From contig CACZSO010000118.1 of the NCBI GenBank assembly GCA_902783795.1, forward strand, positions 1 through 23,533: DNA of 23,533 nucleotides, written 5' to 3'. Positions 14,754 to 21,517 of the stretch are shown piece after piece. Below the pieces are notes generated by a model, which had not been told where the DNA came from, searched no databases, and saw nothing but the letters and a program-made list of their open reading frames with translations. The position numbers and the translations under genes are program-made. Source of the DNA: an uncultured Eubacteriales bacterium (GTDB taxonomy: Bacteria > Bacillota > Clostridia > Lachnospirales > Lachnospiraceae). Position 1 is the stretch's first letter, and the number at the start of each line of letters is the position of its first letter.

Positions 14754-15380
14754 TTATTTTCCGTCAGTAAAGCTGGTAAAGGCGCCGGTTTCCAGTTCAG
14801 GATACCCTATTTCTTTCTTTGCCATGGCAAAGGCTTTGATCATAAAGCTCATATTGCGGGCCAGGTTCCTGATGGTCTGCAGGCCTTCCTTGTCTTTGAC
14901 CACATCCTCAGCCGAAAAACCGTGGACCTGGTTCCAGTAGTTGGATGAAGCCACCGGCATGCTGCTGATGGTGAAATACTTATTCAGTACATCGAAGCTT
15001 GCGGTGTTCCCGCCCCTCCGGCAGGAGACCAGGGCAGCACCTACCTTCATCTGTTTTGAAAAACTAGTGCTGTAGAAAAGCCGGTCCAGGAAAGAGAGGA
15101 TAGTTCCGTTGGGCGAACTGTAATACACCGGACTTCCGATGACCAGGCCATCCGCTGCCTCAAACTTCGGCGCCACTTCATTGACCAGGTCATCAAACAC
15201 ACATTTTCCTGACTTAAAACACTGGTTGCAGCCAATGCATCCGCGGATAGCCTGGGAACCCACCTGGATCAGTTCCGTCTCGATCCCTTCTGCTTCAAAG
15301 ATCTTTATCATCTCATTCAATGCTGTGGCAGTGCATCCGTTTTTGTGGGGGCTTCCATTCAATAACAGTACTCTTGCCAT
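14754..15380 (-). CDS. iron-sulfur flavoprotein / NADPH-dependent FMN reductase family
   Basis: A 208-aa flavodoxin-fold redox protein. The FMN phosphate loop is NGSPHKNGCTA (8-18) after the strand ARVLLLN; GSPVYYSSPNG is the second flavin-contact loop. A compact cysteine set Cys48, 51, 54, 60 (CIGCNQCFKSGKC) fits the Cx2Cx2Cx5C pattern of archaeal and clostridial iron-sulfur flavoproteins, so it probably carries FMN and a [4Fe-4S] cluster and transfers single electrons. I start at ATG 15380, with AAAGGAG 8 nt upstream; the earlier ATG at 15413 lies before that site and on top of the promoter -10. First gene of the redox unit with the CoA transferase and the ferredoxin-AKR. Confidence 0.87.
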   Translation of the reverse strand: MARVLLLNGSPHKNGCTATALNEMIKIFEAEGIETELIQVGSQAIRGCIGCNQCFKSGKCVFDDLVNEVAPKFEAADGLVIGSPVYYSSPNGTILSFLDRLFYSTSFSKQMKVGAALVSCRRGGNTASFDVLNKYFTISSMPVASSNYWNQVHGFSAEDVVKDKEGLQTIRNLARNMSFMIKAFAMAKKEIGYPELETGAFTSFTDGK

Positions 15381-15412
15381 GGTTCCATCTCCTTTACTTG
15401 GTTCGTGTTCCA

Positions 15413-15441
15413 TTTATAACTTTTTCTGCGGTCTGTCACAA
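15413..15441 (-). promoter_or_regulatory. promoter of the flavoprotein/CoA-transferase/AKR operon
   Basis: Leftward -35 TTGTGA (15441-15436), 17-bp spacer, -10 TATAAA (15418-15413, 5 of 6). Start point near 15406, giving a leader of about 26 nt. The -35 contains the stop codon of the upstream broken gene, so this operon is probably independent of the run at 15796-23497. Confidence 0.6.
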
Positions 15442-15799
15442 TTTCTGCCAGGACAGTTCAACTCCTTTACTCTGATATTCCTTTATCAGATCACTCAGGA
15501 GGATACTTCGCTTTTCAGATATGGCTTCCGGGTCGTTCTCTTTGCTATCGTAATTAAATTTCTCTGCTTCTGTCAGTGTGCCATCCCGGCGCAGCTCATA
15601 TTCGGCTATATAATGCTCTCAGGAAGCATACAGTATCGTAGAGATCCTGTAGACCAGACTCTTCTCCAGTATCATTATACTATATTCATATGCTGCCAAT
15701 GTATCATCAAATAGGGGAATCACTTTATCCTTTGCACAGGTATAGATCTGGCATGCATAATAAAAGAATAACTGTCAGCCAAATCAGGTGCTTCTTCAT
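15436..15799 (-). pseudogene. broken gene for a small signal-peptide protein
   Basis: The ATG at 15799 overlaps the stop of the NUDIX-HD gene (ATGA) and begins MKKHLIWLTVILLLCMPD, a good signal peptide or membrane anchor. This frame stops after 24 codons, but the +1 frame carries on with coding-like text (KDKVIPLFDDTLAAYEY) to TGA 15621-15619, and the same frame then reads AEYELRRDGTLTEAEKF and on to a final TGA at 15438-15436. So one frameshift near 15745 and one in-frame stop break a protein of about 120 aa. I recognise no family; the mature part looks helical and charged. Either decay or two sequence errors could explain it. The rest of the 15381-15795 gap holds only the next operon's promoter. 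Confidence 0.55.
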
Positions 15800-16926
15800 A
15801 TGGCTTCCGCCTCTTCCTTCAGTTCATTTAAGAATGTTTCCAGAAATGCATGCCGTTTTTCTGCCATTTTTGTACCGGTTTCTGTGTTCATCAGTTCTTT
15901 CAGAAGAAGCAGTTTATCATAGAAATGCTGTACTGAGTCCCGTAAGGACCGTCCATGCTCGCCGCCGTAGGCGAAGGTGCGGGCTATACCGATGGCTCCC
16001 ATAGCGTCCAGCCTGTCAGCATCTTGTACGATCTTTCCCTCTAATGTTGCCGGCGCCTGTCCCCGGTTCTGACTGAAGGAAACAGAATTAATGGCCTCAC
16101 AGATCCGGTCCGCGGTCTCTTGTTCCACCAGATGTTCCGCCAGGAAATTCCGGGTATTGGCGTTATTATCTGTGGCGAAAAGTTTGTGATCATCTGCATC
16201 ATGAAGGAGAGCCGCTAATGCTGTGATATACTGATCACAGTCCGGTTCATTGGCGGCTATCCGCAGGGCATTATGATAGACCCGGAGGGTATGGTCTGCG
16301 TCGTGTCCGCCGGCATTATCGAGAAAGAGTGCCTTTATATAGGTGATGGCCGCTTCCGTCAGCCGGCCGATGTTTTCTCTTTTCTTCAGGTGATCCATCA
16401 GGACCTGCAGCCCTTCTGCGGGAATGCAGTAAAGATCACGTCTTTTCTCCAGCTCCTCTGCCACCGTTAAAAGGTCAAACCATCGGACTTCAGAGACCTC
16501 GCTTTCCTGGAGTTTAAGCTGCTCTATATCCACAGTTTTCTCATAAACATAGACCCTCGCAGCTTCATTGTCCCGGAACATCTTTCCATGGAATTCCTTT
16601 TCATACTGAATACGGAAGGTACCGGCAAACCGGAGATCCTGAGGCTCTGCCTGGATCCCCAGCTCCTCCCAAAGTTCACGAAGGGCCGATTCCAGCGGCT
16701 TTGAACCGGCGGGGATGTGGCCGGCAGAGGAAGTGTCATAAAGTCCCGGAAATGAATCTTTTTCATCACTTCGCTTCTGCAGCAGGATCTCTGTCCTCTC
16801 ACCATTCTGCCGGATCACCCAGGTGTGCGCCGTACGATGCAGGATCCCTTCTTCATGTGCTTTTTCCCTTGAAATGATCTCACCTGTCGGCTGACCGTTT
16901 TCATCACAAATATCAAAATACTCCAT
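15796..16926 (-). CDS. NUDIX hydrolase fused to an HD-domain phosphohydrolase
   Basis: A 376-aa two-domain protein. Residues 1-180 are an IPP-isomerase-like NUDIX domain with the box GHIPAGSKPLESALREL followed by WEELGI (69-91); the first glutamate of the G-x5-E-x7-REUxEExGU pattern is Ser76, while the metal-binding REL-WEE part is intact. Residues 185-370 are an HD domain of the YedJ-like group: HDADHTLRVYH (208-218), His242-Asp243 in LLHDADDHK, and DADRLDAMGAIGIAR (302-316). Likely reactions are hydrolysis of a nucleoside-diphosphate-linked compound and of a phosphate ester. These domains are usually separate proteins. It ends in an ATGA overlap with the broken gene and starts 15 bp after a GNAT gene. 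The ribosome site before ATG 16926 is weak (GAAGAAGAG). Confidence 0.9.
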   Translation of the reverse strand: MEYFDICDENGQPTGEIISREKAHEEGILHRTAHTWVIRQNGERTEILLQKRSDEKDSFPGLYDTSSAGHIPAGSKPLESALRELWEELGIQAEPQDLRFAGTFRIQYEKEFHGKMFRDNEAARVYVYEKTVDIEQLKLQESEVSEVRWFDLLTVAEELEKRRDLYCIPAEGLQVLMDHLKKRENIGRLTEAAITYIKALFLDNAGGHDADHTLRVYHNALRIAANEPDCDQYITALAALLHDADDHKLFATDNNANTRNFLAEHLVEQETADRICEAINSVSFSQNRGQAPATLEGKIVQDADRLDAMGAIGIARTFAYGGEHGRSLRDSVQHFYDKLLLLKELMNTETGTKMAEKRHAFLETFLNELKEEAEAI

Positions 16927-16941
16927 AACTGCTTCTCTTCT

Positions 16942-17451
16942 TCAGCTTCTGCTGCTTTTATCGATCCTCATTCTGCACCTGCCCCATAATTCATCCTGAT
17001 AGGCAAAGGCATCTTTATCTGTTTTTATTTCCTGAAACCCTGTTTTTTCGTAGCATCTTCTGGCTCTGGGATTTTCTGTAAATACACTAAGCTGGACCGA
17101 ATCCGCTTTCGCCGTCTCGAAAGCATATTGAACAGCAAGATCCAGCATTTCTCCGGCGGTACCTTTCCCCCGTTCTTCAGGGGCTACGATCACAAATTTA
17201 AGATACCCTGTATTCATTTCTGAACTTGGAGAATAACTGAAAAATCCTACCATGGTTCCCTCATCTGAAACCGCGGCGAAAGGCGTCTCACCGTTATTTT
17301 CTGCCAAAAAAGCAAGCTCTGTCTCTACATTGGCTGATTCCAGAGGATAGTTAAAACGATTGGCACACCAAAGAACATGGGAGCGCTCATCTGAGATCCA
17401 GTTTTTCAGGATCTCAAAATCTGTCTCGTTTACATAAGGCCTTAATCTCAT
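16942..17451 (-). CDS. GNAT-family N-acetyltransferase (RimJ/RimL-like)
   Basis: A 169-aa acetyltransferase starting MRLRPYVNETDFEIL, typical of the RimJ/RimL-type group. Motif A is LKFVIVAPEERGKGTAGEM with the acetyl-CoA loop RGKGTA; motif B follows in ENPRARRCYEKTGFQEI. AAGGAG lies 9 nt before ATG 17451. It sits between another GNAT and the NUDIX-HD gene with gaps of 27 and 15 bp, so it is co-transcribed with them. Acceptor unknown: ribosomal protein, amino sugar or small amine are all possible. Confidence 0.88.
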   Translation of the reverse strand: MRLRPYVNETDFEILKNWISDERSHVLWCANRFNYPLESANVETELAFLAENNGETPFAAVSDEGTMVGFFSYSPSSEMNTGYLKFVIVAPEERGKGTAGEMLDLAVQYAFETAKADSVQLSVFTENPRARRCYEKTGFQEIKTDKDAFAYQDELWGRCRMRIDKSSRS

Positions 17452-17478
17452 GTCCTCTGCTCCTTATCCATAATATTT

Positions 17479-17925
17479 TTATGCTTCGATCTTCTTTGAA
17501 AACGACACATGCCCGATCATTTCCTGAAAACCGTTTTTCAGGTAAAAGGAATAGGCCGGTACTGTGTCCTCTGTCTGTAAAAAGAAGTGTGTGATCCCTT
17601 TTCCTGCCAGATACGTTTCTATCTCCTTCAAAAAAGCACTGCCGATCCCCTGTCCCTGCATGGTCCGGTCTACACAAAATTCTTCCACGATATACTCTGT
17701 TCCTGTATACCAATGTTTCACATGCCCCATGGAAACCGCCACCAGCCGTTCTCCCTCGAAAAAGCCAAAAGTCAGGGAATAACTCTGCCCGGTAAGGTCC
17801 GTAATATAAGCATCCAGCTGCGCCTGGTCACTCCAGTCATCGTTCCAGGGTTCATTCGTAAACACGTCAGAAAACAATGCTTTGATGATTTCTTTATCCT
17901 GGATGGTCATTACCCTTAGCTCCAT
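17479..17925 (-). CDS. GNAT-family N-acetyltransferase
   Basis: A 148-aa acetyltransferase with motif A VEEFCVDRTMQGQGIGSAF (loop QGQGIG) and C-terminal EDTVPAYSFYLKNGFQEM. Short, single-domain form. I start at ATG 17925, with GGAGG about 5 nt upstream; the ATG at 17937 contains that ribosome site and has none of its own. It is the middle one of three distinct GNATs; they share only the fold, so they are not a recent tandem duplication. Acceptor unknown. Confidence 0.87.
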   Translation of the reverse strand: MELRVMTIQDKEIIKALFSDVFTNEPWNDDWSDQAQLDAYITDLTGQSYSLTFGFFEGERLVAVSMGHVKHWYTGTEYIVEEFCVDRTMQGQGIGSAFLKEIETYLAGKGITHFFLQTEDTVPAYSFYLKNGFQEMIGHVSFSKKIEA

Positions 17926-17948
17926 GCTCTCCTCCATTAAGACAGATC

Positions 17949-17976
17949 AAAAACCAGGCTCTGATCCTTTCAGACC
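17949..17976 (-). terminator. weak hairpin between two GNAT genes
   Basis: Leftward stem GGTCTGA / TCAGAGCC (17976-17970 with 17964-17957, one bulged base), 5-nt loop, then TGG and five T (17953-17949). It may thin out transcription into the downstream genes. The stem is short and the T-run is displaced, so this is uncertain. Confidence 0.3.
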
Positions 17977-17996
17977 CACACTTTTTTAAGCACGTT

Positions 17997-18527
17997 TTAT
18001 TCTGCTGAAAAATCCACAAAGTCCTCCGGCACTAATTCATAATCCACGGAAGACTGGGGCCTGCCCAGCTGATCCTTCCAGGAATTGATATTGACCCTGA
18101 GTTTTGTAAATCCCAGCTTTTCGTACACATGCTGGGCTCTTTTATTATTCAGGTTCGTATCCAGAATGATCTTCTGATAACCCTTCTGAAACAATTCATG
18201 GATCAGCATGCTTAGGATCACTCTGCCCAGTCCTTTTTCCTGATAATCCGCATTGCATATCTTGATGCCGATCTCTGCAATGCCCTCACCTTTATTTCGG
18301 TAACTCATCTCCCCGATGGACTGCTGCCGGTATTCGATGATCAGCCGCCGGGTGGTCTCGTCACTGTCAGAAGCGATCAGTCTTTGTATAGCTTCCGGAT
18401 TCGTTCGCAGCCCATTGGGAAAACCGGCATGAGCCATGACAGCCCCGTCATTCCACCAGGCCGCCAGCTGCTCACAGTCTTCCTCCGCTGCATTGCGGAT
18501 CGTAAGATCTCCATGTTTGATCAGCAT
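17997..18527 (-). CDS. GNAT-family N-acetyltransferase (aminoglycoside-6'-like)
   Basis: A 176-aa acetyltransferase. Its start (LTIRNAAEEDCEQLAAWWND) and motif A (GIKICNADYQEKGLGRVIL, loop QEKGLG) resemble the AAC(6')/RimL-type branch, and motif B is NLNNKRAQHVYEKLGFTKL. GGAGAG lies 6 nt before ATG 18527. The resemblance to aminoglycoside acetyltransferases is at family level only; resistance is not implied. It follows the NUDIX gene by 28 bp in the same run. Confidence 0.88.
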   Translation of the reverse strand: MLIKHGDLTIRNAAEEDCEQLAAWWNDGAVMAHAGFPNGLRTNPEAIQRLIASDSDETTRRLIIEYRQQSIGEMSYRNKGEGIAEIGIKICNADYQEKGLGRVILSMLIHELFQKGYQKIILDTNLNNKRAQHVYEKLGFTKLRVNINSWKDQLGRPQSSVDYELVPEDFVDFSAE

Positions 18528-18555
18528 ATGATCTCTCCGTAAAATTTCAGTTATT

Positions 18556-19074
18556 TCAATTGAACAGCCCTTCTTTGATCAGGCATTCCAGTACTCTGGC
18601 CTCCCGTTCCAGCATCAGCCGGTCTTTCGGACCATGGTCTTTGTATCGATTCGCATCGATAGCCGTCTCAGGATCTACATACTCCAGGGTAAAGCGTTCC
18701 TCTGATTCGTAGTCATCCAGTTTCTGGGAAGCAGTTTCTTCTTTTACCGCGCAAAGATAATAAAAATTATCCTGAATGAAACATTCATTTTCGTCTACAG
18801 TGCTTTTCTGTACGCGGTGTACATATCCGTAAGCTCTTACAGACTCCGGGATGATCAAAAGCCCCGCCTCTTCCTGTGTTTCTCTTATCAGGGCATTTTC
18901 CGCTGTTTCCCCCTCTTCGATCCCGCCGCCGGGGAATTTATAATAATCATACTTCAGACTATGTACCATAGCGATCCGCCCGTTGCCGATGATGATGCTT
19001 CTGGCAGAATTCCGCACGAACGTGCGTGTACAGGTCTCATAATCTTTGTTATCTAATGTAAAAAGAAGTCTCAT
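18556..19074 (-). CDS. NUDIX hydrolase
   Basis: A 172-aa pyrophosphohydrolase with a complete box: GGIEEGETAENALI and RETQEEAGL (50-72), all metal-binding glutamates present, preceded by YYKFPGG. It hydrolyses a nucleoside diphosphate linked to some moiety, for example a damaged nucleotide or a nucleotide sugar; the sequence does not say which. Its ATG overlaps the stop of the GH2 gene by four bases (ATGA, 19071-19074), so its translation is coupled to the glycosidase. That coupling hints at a nucleotide-sugar or sugar-related substrate, as inference. Confidence 0.9.
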   Translation of the reverse strand: MRLLFTLDNKDYETCTRTFVRNSARSIIIGNGRIAMVHSLKYDYYKFPGGGIEEGETAENALIRETQEEAGLLIIPESVRAYGYVHRVQKSTVDENECFIQDNFYYLCAVKEETASQKLDDYESEERFTLEYVDPETAIDANRYKDHGPKDRLMLEREARVLECLIKEGLFN

Positions 19075-21476
19075 ATCCTCTCCGCCGGCCGGAGTAAACT
19101 GACACTTACCGGTTCCATGCCTTCTGCCAAAACCGTGACCTTTAAGGCTCCTCTTGGCCGCAGGACAGCCAATGCTCCGCCTTCTCCGGCTTTTGCTGCT
19201 TTTTTAACAAAACCCCGGTCATGCACATCGGCGATACTGCCGAAGGCCAGGAGTTCTGCATCGCCGTCTATCATAAGTGAAAACTCCGCTTCTGACTGGA
19301 CAGCCCGTTCGCCGAACTCATCCTCTACGCTGATATTCAGGAAGACCAGGCCGGCGCTCTCAGCAAGGAAGCGGTAATCTTCCACTTCACAGGTGAGATG
19401 ATAGGCCGACGCCGTTTGCAGGACGTCTTCGCCGATGATCTTTCCTTCCCGATAGGAGACCGCTTTAAGCGTACCTGGTCTGTAAGGCAGGTCAAAGGAC
19501 ACATAGCAGCCCTCCGGGTCACCGTTCAGCTTTCTGCCCAGAGACACATCATTCAGGAAAAGCTCTGTCTCATCGCCGTTAGCGTACACTTCCACAGTGA
19601 CCATGTCTCCCACATTCTCCGGGAAAGTCCAGGAGCGGATGCCATCTGTAAACTTCCAGGGGCCGAACTGGCGGGGTCTGTTAAAACATTCCGGCGGACG
19701 CACATTGATCCGCGGCTGTTCCGTCAGCCCGAACACTAATGCCCGGTAGTAACTCATGGGACGGCGCACCCCGATAAAATCTACATCGCCGCCTTCAGAT
19801 ACCAGCTTCGGGAAATTCTCTGCTCCGCCGGTCTCCCCCATGTAATCCCAGCCGGTCCAAGTAAAGTCACCCACCGCCGCCGGGCAGTTCATGATGACCG
19901 CCCAGTTTTCAGCGATCTGTTTTGGATAAGTTTCCGTACCGACCATGATCCGCTGAGGATAACGTTCATGATCCATAAGATACCGTGAAGTCATATAATT
20001 ATAGCCCATGATATCATTGGTGGAATCCATGCGCTCCAATATATCGCCCACCACCGGGTGCTGCACGATCTTATCCATGGCCGTGGCTACCAGTCCCATG
20101 AATTTGTTGATATCCCCATCGGCGAACTCGCTCTTATCCCGGCCGGTAAGGGACGATGCTATCTCGATCAGTCCGTTCCCTGCGGCGAAAGCTCCGTTGA
20201 TGCCATTTGTAGTAAAACGGTCCGGATCAAGTTCATGGAACAGCGCACACATCTTCCGGCTGACCGCGTACCCGCGCTCCGTACCGATCTCGCTGATCTC
20301 ATTGCCGGTGGAATACAGCACCACGCTGGGGTGGTTCTTATCCACCCGGACCATAGCCCGGACCACCATCTCCCAATCCTTCTCAAAAAAGAGGGCGTAG
20401 TCGGCATAGTTCTTCATCTTTTCCCACATATCGAAGGCCTCATCCATCACAAAGACCCCCAAACGGTCGCACGCACTAAGCAAGGCCTTGCTGGCAGGAT
20501 TATGGGCAGAACGCACGGCATTAAACCCTGCCGCCTTCAGACGTTTCACCCGCCGGTATTCATAGTCATAAGTGGCGGCCGCTCCCAACAGACCCTGGTC
20601 ATGGTGAATGCAGGCGCCTCTTAATTTTACAGTCTTCCCGTTTACACGCAGGCCATGTCTGGCATCTGCTGTCAGGGTACGAATGCCCGTCTCAGCTGAC
20701 TCACTGTCCAGGAACGTGGTCCCTTCCCATAAAGAGAGACGGCAGGTGTAAAGCCAGGGATCCTCCTCGCTCCAAAGCCGGGCATCCCCTATAATAAAAG
20801 ACTTACGGACAGATGTGGTCTCACTGCCATGCAGCAGCACCGGATAATGCTCTGCTGCCTTCAGCGCCCCGTCAGCCTCAAACAGTTCAAACAGTACATT
20901 GACATCCTTAGCCAAAGCCCGGGTATTGATGATGTCTGCGCTGATCTCTGCCACTGCGCTGTCTTCATCAATCGTAAGTGTACGGAAATGCAGACTTTCC
21001 GGTGCTATATACTCGTCCCCGCCGGAAAGAAGCCACACATCCCGGTAAATACCGCCGCCCGCATAATAACGGCTGCTGCGGTCCTGGGTATCAGTGACGA
21101 CTAAGATGCGGTTGACACCCTCTACCAGATAAGGCGTCATATCCACAAAATGATCCGTATAACCATAGGCACAGGAGCCGGCCATGGAGCCGTTAACATA
21201 GACAAAAGATCTATCCATGGCACCCTCCAACTCCAGCAGCAGGGTCTTCCCCGACTCCTCCTTAGAAAGAGTAAGTTCTTTGTAATAGTTGAAGACCCCG
21301 CCGTTTACAAAACCCGTGGAACCGGCAGAAGGACAGTTCGGATCCTGTTTCGTGTAAAACGCTGCATCATAGGGCAGATCTACGGTAAGGGCATCCTGAG
21401 GAACAGCAAATACCAGATTAAACGCATTCTTATCAGGCCACACCTTCCAGCCTTTGTTCCATTTCACTTTATTCAT
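19071..21476 (-). CDS. glycoside hydrolase family 2 (beta-galactosidase-like)
   Basis: An 801-aa retaining beta-glycosidase. Order: jelly-roll sugar-binding domain (about 1-165, with SSRYYAGGGIYRDVWLL at 134-150), immunoglobulin-like domain (165-270), TIM barrel (275-570) with RSAHNPAS (322-329), acid/base Glu393 in YSTGNEISE and nucleophile Glu515 in MVGTETYP, then C-terminal beta domains (590-801) like those of many gut beta-galactosidases. No signal peptide, so it should act in the cytoplasm. Beta-galactosidase is most likely; beta-glucuronidase or beta-xylosidase-type activity is possible. AGGAGGAG sits before ATG 21476. It follows the GH78 gene by 41 bp, which suggests joint trimming of one rhamnose-containing glycoside. 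Confidence 0.92.
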   Translation of the reverse strand: MNKVKWNKGWKVWPDKNAFNLVFAVPQDALTVDLPYDAAFYTKQDPNCPSAGSTGFVNGGVFNYYKELTLSKEESGKTLLLELEGAMDRSFVYVNGSMAGSCAYGYTDHFVDMTPYLVEGVNRILVVTDTQDRSSRYYAGGGIYRDVWLLSGGDEYIAPESLHFRTLTIDEDSAVAEISADIINTRALAKDVNVLFELFEADGALKAAEHYPVLLHGSETTSVRKSFIIGDARLWSEEDPWLYTCRLSLWEGTTFLDSESAETGIRTLTADARHGLRVNGKTVKLRGACIHHDQGLLGAAATYDYEYRRVKRLKAAGFNAVRSAHNPASKALLSACDRLGVFVMDEAFDMWEKMKNYADYALFFEKDWEMVVRAMVRVDKNHPSVVLYSTGNEISEIGTERGYAVSRKMCALFHELDPDRFTTNGINGAFAAGNGLIEIASSLTGRDKSEFADGDINKFMGLVATAMDKIVQHPVVGDILERMDSTNDIMGYNYMTSRYLMDHERYPQRIMVGTETYPKQIAENWAVIMNCPAAVGDFTWTGWDYMGETGGAENFPKLVSEGGDVDFIGVRRPMSYYRALVFGLTEQPRINVRPPECFNRPRQFGPWKFTDGIRSWTFPENVGDMVTVEVYANGDETELFLNDVSLGRKLNGDPEGCYVSFDLPYRPGTLKAVSYREGKIIGEDVLQTASAYHLTCEVEDYRFLAESAGLVFLNISVEDEFGERAVQSEAEFSLMIDGDAELLAFGSIADVHDRGFVKKAAKAGEGGALAVLRPRGALKVTVLAEGMEPVSVSLLRPAERI

Positions 21477-21517
21477 TTATACCTATCTCCTCCTGTACAA
21501 ACATTTTTGCTGATGAG

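Noticed and set aside
15139..15714. 191-codon rightward open frame
   Set aside because: It is antisense to the iron-sulfur flavoprotein gene and to the broken signal-peptide gene, with no ribosome site.
17997..18527. Aminoglycoside resistance gene
   Set aside because: Only family-level GNAT similarity is visible; nothing marks a mobile resistance gene.
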